Shown here: piece by piece, positions 38,101 to 58,777 of the stretch
How the letters are laid out: the number at the start of each line of letters is the position of its first letter
Position numbering within the stretch: position 1 is the first letter of the stretch
Source of the DNA: Cucumis sativus
Lineage: Eukaryota; Streptophyta; Magnoliopsida; Cucurbitales; Cucurbitaceae
Direction: 5' to 3'
DNA: 64,000 bases
Assembly (NCBI RefSeq): GCF_000004075.3
Contig: NC_026659.2
Location: 28,228,272-28,292,271 of the forward strand
The notes under the pieces: generated by a model
What the model saw: only the letters and a program-made list of their open reading frames with translations
What the model was told of the DNA's origin: nothing
Database searches by the model: none
Made by a program: the position numbers and the translations under genes

Positions 38101-39342
38101 TACTTTACTCGTGGTTGAGATTTTGTTTTGCGATGGTTTGAAAAAAACTATGGATCCCTACCTATTTATAACTTAAAGAAACTCGAAGATAATTTAATGG
38201 TTAGGATAAATTTAGTGTTGTAGGCTAACGTGTGGAATTTGATAGCCACAAATGGACTGTGTTGAAGAATCTTGAAGATTATCTTATACTAATTTTGGGG
38301 AAAGATTTGAATTGAATCTATTTGTTTATGCAGGCAACTTTAGCAGCTCCATTGAAAGGGAAGATGTTCAAAGGTCTATGCCTTTGTTACACCGTGATAG
38401 TTGTTACATTCTTTAGTGTAGCAATATCAGGATATTGGACTTTTGGAAATGAGGCCAAGGGAACCATTCTTGCCAATTTGATGGGTCACACAATCTTGCC
38501 TTCTTGGTTTCTCATCATCACCAATACATTTTGTCTCTTGCAAGTCTCTGCTGTTACAGGCGTAAGATCATCGATCCATATTAAACTTTTAATTTTGTAT
38601 TTAGTAGAATTGAATTTTTTTAAAAAAAAAAATTATTAAACATGTATTTAAAAAAGAATCGAGAATTTAAACATGAAAACACGTTTGAAGTAGAATTGAA
38701 GACTCACACACGTATTCATATTAGATCTACACAATAGCCTAATCTAAACTATACAATTCCACCCAAAGCTCTTAAATCTAAATTATACAACAAATCTCAT
38801 TATTTGAATAGAAAGAATGTGTGTTGATTTATGAGCAGCATAACTTGACGAGCATATAGATATGTTAGCGACAAATAAATATATGGTTTGAGTTCTTCCA
38901 CCCTTTAATAAACTTTAAAAATATGTTATTTATTGATGATTAAAATGTTTATTTTGTGTAGGTTTACTTACAACCAACAAATGAAGCATTTGAGAAGAAA
39001 TTTGCAGATCCAAATAAAAAACAATTTTCGATACGCAACATAGTACCAAGGTTAATATCACGATCGTTGTCCGTGGTGATTGCCACCATATTGGCAGCCA
39101 TGTTGCCTTTCTTTGGAGATCTAATGGCACTAATTGGAGCATTTGGATTCATTCCTCTCGACTTCATCATGCCCATGCTTTTCTATAACGCCACTTTCAA
39201 GCCTTCTAAGCGTGGTTTTGTTTTTTGGATAAACACGTTGATTGTCACAATTTCATCCGTTTTGGCTATAATAGGGGGCATTGCATCCATTCGACAAATT
39301 GTTTCGGATGCCAAATATTATCGTTTATTTGCTAATATATGA
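35194..39342 (+). CDS. GAT1: GABA transporter 1-like permease, copy C (7 exons, 458 aa)
   Basis: Exons are 35194-35314, 36317-36547, 36621-36718, 37427-37613, 37693-37823, 38334-38561 and 38962-39342, with sizes and phases identical to copies A and B. The protein starts MGTLAPVSGGAAAAGKENGG. It differs more from A and B than they do from each other: ALSMLGWVGGIISL instead of AFRLLGWVGG, VCCGAVVSGIVIGG instead of VCYGSVVAGILIGG, and GVYLQP instead of GTYLQP after exon 6. All family blocks and the full length are intact. It is predicted to be a plasma-membrane GABA or amino acid permease. Intron 1 and intron 3 carry foldback elements (35935-36130, 36985-37115, 37152-37350). Confidence 0.9.
35935..36130. 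repeat. Foldback MITE-like element, family 1, in intron 1 of copy C
   Basis: The core is typical: tttattagtgatagacg, catctatcaatatctatt and gtgatagttggtaatagtct. The right end is ttggtaaatatttccgttca then ttttgctatatttgaaaata. The left arm has aaaatatttacaaatacaac. From memory, this right terminus is very common in cucurbit sequences. Confidence 0.55.
36985..37115. repeat. Foldback MITE-like element, family 2, in intron 3 of copy C
   Basis: The left arm (aaatatacatataacaacat, then tttaaaaaatttataaatat and aacgaaatt) is inverted at the right (attttgctatattggtaatt, then ttttaaaatttgctgtatat and atttaattatt). It is followed about 35 bases later by a family 1 element. Confidence 0.5.
37152..37350. 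repeat. Foldback MITE-like element, family 1, in intron 3 of copy C
   Basis: The left arm reads tttttttaaaataataaaat, aaattaaaatatttacaaac, tataacaaaatttt. The right arm has agatgtagtaaatattgtc and aaatttgttatttttgac. The core has tatcagtgtctattaatgtc. Arm symmetry is imperfect. Confidence 0.45.
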
Positions 39343-40226
39343 ATCAAATTTCATATTTAAATAGATGTTGATGTATTAAATTATTTATTTAAGTTGATGA
39401 GTGAAAGTAAATTTAATATTGTTTCATTTAACAATGTAAAACAAATATATTAGTTCAAGGCTATATCAAAAATTCATTTACTCCAATTTCTACTAAGATT
39501 GACTTTTAAAGTGCTTGATTTTTTTTATTGTGGGCAATTTGAAACTCTTTACAAGCACTTAAAAAGTTAATTTAAATCAATTTTAAAATATACCATCAAA
39601 CATTAGATAACATAAAATATACCATCAAATATTAGATAACATGGAGTTACATCATGAAATTAATTTACAACCGCGCTGGCTAATAGTACTAATACTATGT
39701 CCAAGTTTTTTATTGAAATGGGGTTGGAAGTCAAATTTACAATTGAATTAGCTAATGATATTAAGAGTATGTATGTTATATATATATATAGACACGAGCA
39801 TATAGAGTTGAGAGAAGTCGAGCCTTCCTTAACCTATAGTAAATATGTCTGTGCATAACGATGAAATTTATGATTATTTCTTTAAAAAAAAAAAAGAGAG
39901 AAAAAGAATAAAAATATTTACGCTTCATCAAAAGGAAATATAATAAATTTATCTTTTTAGTTGTTTTGTTAATTTTTTTTTATTTTTCAGAAAACTGTAA
40001 AAAAAGAACGTAACTTTACAAAATAATAATTATTGGATCCAATGACTATATAATCTAAATCTTTAACAAAGGAAACTGATATTTTCAACCAAAGTTCTGA
40101 AATAGTAACGACTTGCATAAACCCTTTGAAGTGAGGAAGAGCCGAAATTCAAATCTTGGAAACGGAGGGTAAAAAAAGGCGCGAACCATCGTTCCGGCGA
40201 CCGGAAATTATCAACTCAGAACTAAA
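39343..40226. other. Intergenic region between copy C and the cap methyltransferase gene
   Basis: It starts with the 3' UTR of copy C. A small duplicated piece containing aaaatataccatcaaa occurs at about 39584 and 39608. A short TA run lies at about 39776-39790. The last 100 bases are richer in GC and probably contain the promoter and leader of the next gene. Confidence 0.55.
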
Positions 40227-44714
<4,488 letters not shown>

Positions 44715-45257
44715 CTTTAGCTTTACCTTTGTTTGTTATAAATCAATGCTCGTTTTGAGCTATGATCCTAGTTTATAACTAATTATTATTTATTAAGCTT
44801 AATTTGGTGGCAATGTAAAGAAAAATTTTGCATGATAGATGAGAAGATCGATGCATTTATTGAGCTATGCATTTTGAGCTAAAATGGTGCTTGGTAATCT
44901 TTTAAGAATGAAAAACTAAACTAAAGTATTTTATGTGTAATCCACTATTGTTCACTCAAGGTTGATTTTCTTTTCCACCAAAGCTAACTATCCTTTTTAA
45001 TTTTAGTTCGTGTACTTCTATTTGTTTTATTTTAATAAATCTTAAATTTAATCTCTTTAATCTTTTATCAAAATTATTTGAATAATAATTATAATTTTAA
45101 TGCATGTGAATCCATTTTTAAATTTTGTAGTATAAATGTGAACAGATAACGAGTTTTAGAATAATTGGTAATAAATTAGTAGAGACTAAAATTTTTTTAA
45201 ATTCAAAATTTATAAACTAAAGCTGTGCTTTTCAAAAGGATAAAAGAAAGTATTGCG
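44715..45257. other. Intergenic, 3' flank of the cap methyltransferase gene
   Basis: 3' UTR, then AT-rich sequence. No other feature is recognisable up to the tRNA. Confidence 0.6.
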
Positions 45258-45330
45258 CACGCCCAGTGGGACTCGAACCCACAATCGCCTGATTAGAAGT
45301 CAGACGCCTTATCCATTAGGCCATGGGCGC
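45258..45330 (-). tRNA. tRNA-Arg (anticodon UCU)
   Basis: The 73-nt minus-strand sequence folds as a full cloverleaf without an intron. The acceptor stem GCGCCCA pairs with TGGGCGT (one G-U at the top), followed by discriminator G. The anticodon stem TCTGA/TCAGG encloses loop CTTCTAA, which gives anticodon TCT. The internal promoters are intact: box A TGGCCTAATGG and box B GGTTCGAGTCC. A T-rich stretch on the minus strand just past the 3' end can serve as a pol III terminator. CCA is not encoded, as expected for a nuclear tRNA gene. It decodes AGA codons. Confidence 0.95.
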
Positions 45331-47386
45331 TTGTTTGAATTGGTGATTACGTAAACATTATTTGTTTAATTTTTATCAAATCTAAGTTACTATTGAAAAT
45401 TATATTTTAAAACTTGTTGGTTTTTATCATGTGAATATCTATTTTTTTTATCTTTCTCAAAATAGGATGAGTATACTTTAAATAAATAATAGTCACAATA
45501 AAAACTAAAAGAATTATTTTAATAATGTTAATAAGATTCTATTGATGATTTTGATTAGTAAATTTAAACTAGCAGATGTATCAGCTAAACTCATTGATAT
45601 TTAAGCTCAAACAAGACAGTAAACAAGACCCACAACTAAAATCTAGATAAAACCACAAGTCAAGAAGTTAGGACCTATGAAGAATGAGATAAAAGAAGCC
45701 AAATCATATGAAGAGAGAGAGAAAGCCTACGACTATATAAACTAGGTTATCTATACGCGACGTCATAAGTCCAAAGTGAAGAAATAATAGATTCTCGTAA
45801 AATCTTGCTAGAATTAAAAGTGTTGCACTTAAATTACAAATTTTTCAGATTTATCACGTAGAGTTTTTTTTTTTAAAGACTTCATGTTTAATGAAAGAAT
45901 ATTTTCCTTTACCCTTTAGTGTTCTTTTATACATATTTACTTATTCCCTATTGAGTTGATCAAGTCAAATAAGATACTATGTTGAGTTGATCAAGACAAA
46001 TAGTTGAAGTAGTGTGACATTTACAAGTTAGCAAAGTTAATTATTTTTTATATTGGACAATTTATTCTAATAGACATAATTCAACTAAAATAAAATTTAT
46101 ATTAATTTCGATTATGTAACCATTTATCCTTGAGTTTTTAAAAAGAATACATAGTCATTTTATTTGTAACATAATACTTATTTGGTTTCTCATTTATTAT
46201 CTTACGCTTTGCTATAAAAGACTTGGCATGACATTTAATTTAGGTTATAAATCATGTATTGGCTAATATATATTTGTTGAGATTTCATGGTATTGATGCT
46301 TGTCCAATGGCCAATAATGAGGATAAACATCTCCTTCCTAATTGGAAAAAGGATAGATTCATTTTCATCAACTTTAAAAGACTTTCCTCTCAACAGTTAT
46401 TCAAAATAAAATACTTTTTTCTAAAAATGAAAAAAGAAAGAAAGAAGTGCTGTTATTAACCCATCAACCATTTATTTTTTTAAAAAAAGTTTAAATTATA
46501 AATTAATAAGGATTTTTGTACAAATAAAAATATCATTTTAAAGTATGAATATTGTAATTTTTATTTTCCTCCTAATAGAGGATTAGATATTAGAGTTCTA
46601 TAATTCTATTTTACATGTTCTTTTCTACTTCTTTCCAAGTCTCTAGTCAACACATGAGTCTTTATATAGTCTATGAAAATGGGTTTTTAAAAAAAAAAAA
46701 TAGAAAAATTTGAGAACAAAAATAAAATATAACCTTATTATTTTTTTTGTTGTACAATTGATTGTTAGTCAATTTTAACATATCCATACCAATTTTGCTA
46801 AAAATTACCATAACAATGTGGTAAGTTTTTTCTTAACATTGTACCTCAGATTTATACGAGTGAACGGATTCAGATCTTTTGTTTTAAAAATCATTTATAG
46901 AAATTTTTAAAATAACGTTCGGTCATTAGATCTCAAACATATTAATATTTCATCCAAGGTCAAATTCACCCTTTTTTCTCTCGTTTTTTTGGAAGATTAA
47001 TTGCATAAATTTATTTATTTATTTTCCTATAAGATTATTTTTTGCGAAAGAAATAAGCATATTATTTAGATAAATTTAGGTTGATTATTCAAGTATTATA
47101 CAAAAGTATTTATAGAGTATAAAATGATTTATTTTTCCTATTTCTTCCCTTTTCTTTTAAAAATTATTTACGTCCTTTATGGAAGCATCATATTGGCGGG
47201 AGAACGAAGTAACTCAAAAATAATAAATAAAATATTAGAAAAAGAAACAATTCCATTCTTCCTTCCACAATTAAAAAGCCCAATTCTCTCACCTTCCTAA
47301 CACACAGATATTTCCACAAAGAGAACAAACTATTGTTCCGATCGGGGGCGGCGGTGGTGGCAAAGTGGAAGTCGTGATCTTACGAC
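45331..47386. other. Intergenic region with no supported gene
   Basis: AT-rich sequence without recognisable genes. The last 60 bases contain a G-rich leader segment (ggggcggcggtggtgg at about 47345), probably the 5' UTR of the small membrane protein gene. Confidence 0.55.
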
Positions 47387-48698
47387 ATGGCTGAGAACGA
47401 AGAAAATATTATGAGAAACCCTAAATTGCCAAGTTTTGTGCGAAATAATCGACAGAAATTAAATAATGTGGATCAAAAGAAAGAAGAAATTAATCTACCT
47501 GAGACGAAGTCTGAGGTAGTCACTATTCCGGCACCGGAAGTGGTTCCCCCTCCGCCGATTAAGGCTGAGATCAAGCACCATGGGAAGTTTTCACATCCGG
47601 CAATCGTGTGGTCGGTATGATTATTCCTTCTCCCATTCTCATTATATCTCTCCTTTTATGGAGAAGTTTTTTTTTTTGTCTTAGTTCTTGGTTTCTAAAA
47701 CATTGCATTTTAGTTTAGTTTTGGGTTTGATTTTAATTCATACTATCACAAAAACCTTAACGTCATTTTGCCTTTGAAAACAAAAAATGTCACATTTTAA
47801 AGTTTAGAGATTAAATTAAAATCAAACTTAAAATTTTAAATCGAAAGAAATGTGATATTTAATCACATTGATAATAAACATAAAAATTAGGGACTTTTTA
47901 GCTCAATATGTCTATGACTTATTAAACACAATTTTAAGTTTAGGTTTTATAACCAAAGTGAAAATAAACTATTACTTCGTTGTAAAGTGAGATTCTATTA
48001 TCATCCCAAAATGTAGGTTTTTAAATTTGGTTCATCTCGTTTGTTAATATTTTTTTTTTTTTAACTTTGTTGATTTTCATATAGTTATTTATTCTTTCGA
48101 TTTGTTTAGAGATCATAAACATTTTTTATCGATTAAATAGTTAATTAATTTCTCATGAAAAAAAATCCTTCATCAAATATGTTTGTTTAGTACATTAATC
48201 AACCCTATATATAAGAATTCAAAAAAAAATATATGTTTGTTTGTTTCAAGTGTGTATGTGTAATAGTTTTTTTTGTTAAAAAATCAATGAAGAAAATAAA
48301 TTGGTGAGAAACGAAGATGTGAATGTATTCTCCGTCTCCGTTCCCGTGAAGCTCTAGCTCGGAAAAATAGACTTATATGTACTGTAACTCCGCTGTCCAT
48401 GAAGGGTTACTCATTAGAATTCTTTGTCAAACAGTTTTCGATGATCAAAATTCATGAAGTATTATTACTACCAAACAAATTGCAGTTTCAACTAACAATA
48501 ATAAACAATAAAGTAATAAGTAACAATTAAGAATGCAGCTTTTCTATTGTATATATATGATTTATAAAAAGAATTAATTTTGTTTTAATGGTAATTCATT
48601 TCATCTACTTTCAGTTATGTGCTTTAGGAGGATTTTTCATCATAAAGTTTGCTTGGAAAAAATGGAAACCTAAAGACGACGAAACGAAAAAAAAATAA
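47387..48698 (+). CDS. Small single-pass membrane protein, unrecognised (2 exons, 103 aa)
   Basis: Exons are 47387-47614 and 48615-48698, joined in frame at a tcg|gtatga donor and a tttcag acceptor. I do not recognise the family. Residues 1-50 are hydrophilic and highly charged. A Pro-rich stretch (EVVPPPPIK) lies near residue 57. One membrane-spanning segment (about residues 70-91: PAIVWSLCALGGFFIIKFAW) crosses the splice junction. The tail is short and Lys-rich, ending in KKK. The charge pattern and the lysine tail would suit a tail-anchored ER, plastid or mitochondrial outer membrane protein, but this is inference. GC content in exon 1 is above background and a GC-rich leader precedes it, which supports a real gene. 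It is convergent with the carrier gene that follows. Confidence 0.65.
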
Positions 48699-49287
48699 TA
48701 TCTCAACTCCATATTGGAAGCAATCCATAATTAATTTTAAGCATTTCAAATTTAATGCTCTTTGTTACTCTATATTTACTGATTTGTAATGTGATTGCTC
48801 ATTTATTTATAAATTTGAGCCATGATAATAAGGCTTTTAATGATATTCTTTGATTACTATGGTTGTTGTAATAATTACTCCACTAAAGATTATTTAAGAA
48901 AAGTAAATACTAGCAATTACTCCACTAAGCATCAGCATAACCTCTCTCTCTCATTAGAGATTTAAGAAATAATAAAAAGCTACAACTGGATATTAAAAAA
49001 TAAAAGATGTGTGCAAATATGTATAGTTTTTTTAAAAATTTGAATTCACTAATTTGGATGAGTGAAAAATCAAATTATCCTACTTTGAACTGATAATTAT
49101 CATCTAATCTGCTTATTAATGTTTGAAGGCAGAGAACTAAAACACAATTATGAAACAAAAGCATCAGATACAATGCTTTCTCGGAAATATAACAAAATCT
49201 GTGTATAGGACAAGAAATGGATTCTCTATGGCCTTTGAAAATACTCTCTTTGTAACTTATTCTAAGTAATCCATGCAAATAATACTA
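48699..49287. other. Short intergenic region between convergent genes
   Basis: Contains the 3' UTRs of the small membrane protein gene (+) and the mitochondrial carrier gene (-). No other feature is seen. Confidence 0.6.
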
Positions 49288-52200
49288 TCATTTCAACAAA
49301 TGATCAATAATCAAATAGTAACCTCCAACCATAACAAATGACCCTAAACCACAGCTAGCCATTCGCAATCCTAGGCCACGAGACAGGAGACCTCGATCAG
49401 CAGGATGAATCCCTGTAGTTCTCTGGAATCTACTACCCGGTGTTTGCCATTTGAGAAACTTCCTCTCCAAAGCAACAAACTGCAACAAAACAACCATGAT
49501 CAAACAATTGCTTCTGTGTAAGTCTGCTGATTTTAAAACTCAACATCATATAGTAACAGAGAAGACGATATCGAATACGTATGGAACACAGAGAATCGTT
49601 TAATGCAAGTAAATAGGTAGAGATCATATCTTGAGCTCCTCAATATATATTAACAATCTTCAGTATCATTCTTAAACTTGAAAACAAAATTCTCTCGACA
49701 ATTTCAAAAATACTGCATTAAACGTCCATTTTACTATGCAAAAGACCTATCAACAGAATATATGGACAACACTTTTACATACATGTTCGTGATATATATA
49801 TATATGAAGTTGATGGGGATAAAAATTCAGACCTCAATAGTGATTTCATTTTGTAAAATTTATATTTCTTTCTTCTCAATTTGCTTATTATGAAAACATT
49901 TGAATCCTTGGTTAAATTGCAAAAACAAAAACTAATGTGTTTGGTTTTCGAAAACATTAGTAGAAACTAGATAGCAAAATAGTGTTTATAAATTTAATTT
50001 TCAAAAATCCAAAAAGCCAAATAGTTATCAAATAGAGGCCTATAGCTTTGTGTGCGTTGTTTTCTTAAAGAAAAAAATGAAAGAAAGAAAGTTGATGTAC
50101 GATTATTAGATAGATATTTTAACATTCAACCTCCAAAAAAAGGTATTTCGCACTTAAGGACTTTTAGTGGTCAAGATCCTCATTTAAATCTGGATTTTTG
50201 TTTTCCTAGCAAGACTGGTAGTTGGATGATTGAAGGGCTCAAGAGCAAAGTTTTTCGTCCAAAGGGTAACATTCGGTGGAGATACACGCTACTCAATCTT
50301 TTTTGTGGAGCATTTCGAATGAGAGAAATAGTAGAATTTTTTATGATAAATATAATTCTTTTGATTATTTTTGGACTTTGGTTCAACATATAGTTTCTTG
50401 GTGGAGTAACAATTACACCAAACATTTTAGTAATTATAGCCTTTCTATGATTTTCAACAATTAGAAGGTCCATATTTGTTAGATTTTCTCGGGGAGGGCT
50501 CTCTCATCCCTTGTCATTAGGCTGTTCTCTCGAATATATCCGTTTTTTATCAACAACAAAAAAAAGGTCAAGATCCTCATCGAGCAAAATGGATTGGTGG
50601 AAGAAATGTTGTATGAAATGCACACTTTACAGTGTCCAATTTATTAAGAACTAAAAATGATTTGCCCTCATGGAAATAAATCTCTCTCACTTCATCTTGA
50701 TTTCTTAAGACCATAGGTATAAACAAGAACATATAACTATAAGAAATTATACTATGAAAACTCCTCCATTAATGATTTTCATACCTTGGGCAGCACAGTG
50801 CATAGTGATCGACTCTTGGCAGTATCGAAACGATGAGAAGCAGCCGCAGCAACTGCGCCTGAAAATCCAGCTGCAAGACTTACTGAAAACGGAGACAGCG
50901 GACCTATTTCATCATTTGACCTGGAAGAAGAGATTGAGAGAAAAAATTGTTTATCATCCAAACTCCTCCATTAATACAAATGAATATACCAACAATAGAT
51001 TTAGATTTTGACAACTATATATTGGCTCAGATACTCAAACTACACCAATGGACTGAGGTCAAGTACTTAATTGCGTTCTTGATATCCCAAAGTGAAAATT
51101 GAAACGGTAGCGAATTAGACATAACTGCAAGGGAAGTCTAATGTTGAATCGTCGAACCTGGGTGGTGGATTCATATCAATGCTCTTCCAAATAAGCATAG
51201 ATTGGTGCAGAAATTGCCAAGTTGAGAAAAATACGCCACTAAAGATGGAATCCCTTGCAATCCCAGATCGCAAACCTCTCCAAAATGCATGCCATCCTTC
51301 TAGTGAAACGATATCTGATGGCCTACGCACGCTGCTGACCGCAGGTGGCCTCCCAGAACCTGTCATCGTCCATGGATACTCTTGTAAAGCACCTTTTATG
51401 TTTGGGTGTTTGGTCGTTAGAGTAGATAAAAGACCAACTGAATAGTTTAAGGCTTTCTGATCCAGTGTATAGCCATGAAGAAATCTTGACATGGAAGGTG
51501 CAAGAGCACTTTCTTGTCCGACGAGAGAACTTGGTCTTGGTAATCGAACTGCGGAAGTCACTTGAGCACGAAGTTTAACAAGCTCAAATGGAGAGCATAT
51601 CAATGACTCCGCTGCACCAGCCATAAGTCCAGCTAGAAAAGCTTCAGACACATGTATGTAATCATCTTCACGACCATCTGTCACAAATGCACTAATGACC
51701 ATCACGAAAACAAAATTTATTGATAGAAATTTTGAAGTCTCAATGAAACGTTGAAGTCAGAGTTCCGTACTTTCCTTTCCTTGCATACTTTGGTTACCAA
51801 TGAAATTCATTTTGTTAAATAATATTCGAGTTGTTGGTTTGAATACTTCATATTAAGATTACAATGTTGGACACATTAAAATAGGATAGATGATTTCACC
51901 TTTATAAAAAGCTGTCACAATTTCATATATTCCAAATCGAGCACCTATACCAAATAGTCTCCCAAAGGCCAACCATCCAAATCCACTATACAGACCTGCA
52001 ATCTTCAGTCAATGTGAAATTAGACTCTAAATAATATGATCCAAGCAATATGTTCTTTAGAAGCAGGCAATTACAATGTTGAATAAAGGAATACAAAGAA
52101 ATAGATTTCTTTTAAGTTCAACGTTATAATGGTGGGGCTTGAACCTCTAGCCTCTTAGTCAAAGGTCTTGGTAATCTTCGATTGGCTAGATATTATAATT

Positions 52201-52508
52201 CAAGAAAAATTAAAGAATCACCTGAATTTCCTGAGAAAGATTGGATTCTCTGCAAAACCTGAGTAGACGTCAACTGTTTGGTAGATCCTAAAGGATTAGA
52301 ACCAACCTATTGTAGAGAAGAGTAGAATTAGATCAACTCAGACAGATACAGTTACATGACAGAAAATATTCACATTAGCAAGAAATTGTACCTGGATAAT
52401 AGTTTTGATAGTGTCAAGAGGATAAGTAAGAACTGTACTTAGTGTCACTGAGCCTACAGCAGCAACAGCATGAGTTGCAAAGATTTGGTTCTTCAAAAAC
52501 TCATCCAT
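49288..52508 (-). CDS. Mitochondrial carrier family protein (6 exons, 381 aa)
   Basis: A predicted solute carrier of the mitochondrial carrier (SLC25) family with three repeats and about six membrane helices; the substrate is unknown. Exons, 5' to 3' on the minus strand, are 52508-52392, 52306-52222, 51995-51900, 51677-51158, 50920-50785 and 49479-49288. Repeat signatures are YPLDTIK (Pro30 to Lys35) and SPFELVKLR (Pro129 to Lys134). The third is HRFDTAKSR (Arg303 to Lys308), where the canonical Pro is Arg. A long loop of about 100 residues separates repeat 2 signature from the FFSTWQFLH helix. From memory it resembles unassigned Arabidopsis carriers such as At4g15010; that needs a search. 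An in-frame TGA upstream of the ATG fixes the start at 52508. The last intron holds a truncated LINE. Confidence 0.85.
50169..50183. repeat. Target-site duplication, left copy
   Basis: ggtcaagatcctcat, identical to 50566-50580 on the other side of the LINE fragment. Flanking bases beyond the 15 differ, as expected for a target-site duplication. Confidence 0.8.
50184..50565 (+). mobile_element. 5'-truncated LINE (non-LTR retrotransposon) 3' end
   Basis: About 380 bases bounded by a perfect 15-bp direct repeat (50169-50183 and 50566-50580). It ends in an A-rich tail (caacaacaaaaaaaa) directly before the right repeat. Near 50305-50460 one frame encodes ERNSRIF, then DKYNSFD, VSWWS and FSNYSLSMI, which matches the C-terminal tail (after the zf-RVT domain) of plant LINE-1-type reverse transcriptases. 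Only this tail and the 3' UTR are present, so it is a 5'-truncated, inactive copy. It lies in the last intron of the mitochondrial carrier gene, antisense to it. Confidence 0.85.
50566..50580. repeat. Target-site duplication, right copy
   Basis: ggtcaagatcctcat immediately after the A-rich tail of the LINE fragment, identical to the left copy. Confidence 0.8.
52100..52190 (-). repeat. Possible tRNA-derived repeat fragment
   Basis: On the minus strand gaggctagaggttcaagccc contains a good box B (GGTTCAAGCCC). No clear box A or cloverleaf is present. I remember similar sequence as a dispersed repeat in cucurbit introns. It lies in intron 2 of the mitochondrial carrier gene. Confidence 0.3.
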
Positions 52509-54170
52509 TCTAAGCAGTTTAGCAGATAAATGACCTCTAATCAGCTCAGCTCATGAATTAGCTACGAGAAATGGTATCAAAATTACATATCAATATTGCA
52601 GGAACGAAATACTCATTGAAAACCCAGGAATAAAACACAATCTGGGAACGGAAAAACGGCGAACTGGACGACTGGACAAGAGCTACCAGCGGCGAGAGGG
52701 AAGCCGGAGAGTGTGAGACAGAAGAAGTGAGGGAAAACACGGGAGAGGACATGGGGGAGCCTTACGGCTGACGTGTGCAAACTGCTAAACCCTAATTTTT
52801 TTCTTTTAATTTAACCGAATTTGGTTTGGTCGGGTTGAACCGACCAAAGATAACAACCAACCCCAAGCCGAACCAAAAGTTCATTTATTCGAACTGTTCG
52901 AATTATTCAGAATTCCCAAAGCATTTGGGAGTGATTTTGTCATTTTTGAAATCATATGTAAACATGCTTTTATGTTTCTAAGTCAATTTTGATGATATAA
53001 AACTCATGACATTAAGTTGATTTTGAATTACTAAAAATATTTCTGAGAGTGACTTGCACATAATACATTTTAAAATCACTCAATAATTAGAATTGGACCA
53101 ATAGAATTAATTACAATGATTTTGGTTTGCTTTGCTTCATAGTGATTATGTTCAAGCTTGATTCTTGTTCCCTTTTTTGCTGGACTGTTTTCCATAGTAT
53201 TCTATGGCATGATTTTTAGTTTGAATGTATTTAAATTCACTGTAAAATAATTATTTTTCTACATAAAAGAAAAAAGAAAAAGGTGTTCTTTTTCGGCCTC
53301 AAAAGGAGACATCTTACACGCTTTTCATCTTAATCTAAAGTTTATTTATTCAAAAGGTAGACGAAGTAGTTTCTTTTCATTAAAAAAAAAAAAAAATCAT
53401 AATTTTTTGTGGAGGTAGATAGTTTATCAAAAAAAAAATATTTTTGAAAAAACTCCTTATAAAACGGGTATTTTAAAATTCTAAATAAAACATTAAAATT
53501 TTCTCTTAAAATAATTTTAATTAAAAAAATTCATTTTCTGTAATAGATTAAGTTAAATTAAGTTTAATTCTTAAATTTTTTAACCTAATTAGTCGGTAGG
53601 CGTAAAACATGTTTAAGAGTACGTTCAAAACGGTAAAAACAACTAAATATACATTTTATTATTCAAAATCAATTTTAATTATATGAAAAATAAGTTTAAG
53701 GTTAGGAAATTTTAAAAATACTCTCAAACAAGCATATACACAATGGATTTCATAATTTCACTAACCTATAATGGATTGGGCAAAAAAAAACTATAAAGAA
53801 AACATGAATTCATATAATAGCAAATAATTTGATGAGTAAATTCCATTGATGACTGGTAGGTATCTTCTTCAATACATGTATTAATTCAAGGCCATATATA
53901 AAGACTAAAGCAGAAAACTGCACATACAATTTCAAAGCAATGATTTTAATGATATAATAATATCACTCTTTCTTCCAGCTTTCTTCTTTTGGGGTTGATG
54001 GAAGGGTGGATTAGCTGATCTTTTCTTCTTCTTTTTTTTCCAACTATAATAACTTCCACTAAATAAAATAATCCTAGAAAATTTAAGTTATTGATGAGCC
54101 TCAACTTTTCTTTTCCTCTTTTAAATGTAAACTCTTCCAAAGAATGTGTCACCAAACATTCACGAAAGAT
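52509..54170. other. Intergenic: carrier gene leader and PDK1 3' flank
   Basis: Positions about 52509-52790 are the probable leader and promoter of the carrier gene. They contain a 64-codon upstream open frame on the minus strand (52752-52558) rich in Ser. The segment 52800-53900 is AT-rich with nothing recognisable. About 53940-54170 is probably PDK1 3' UTR. Confidence 0.5.
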
Positions 54171-58777
<4,607 letters not shown>

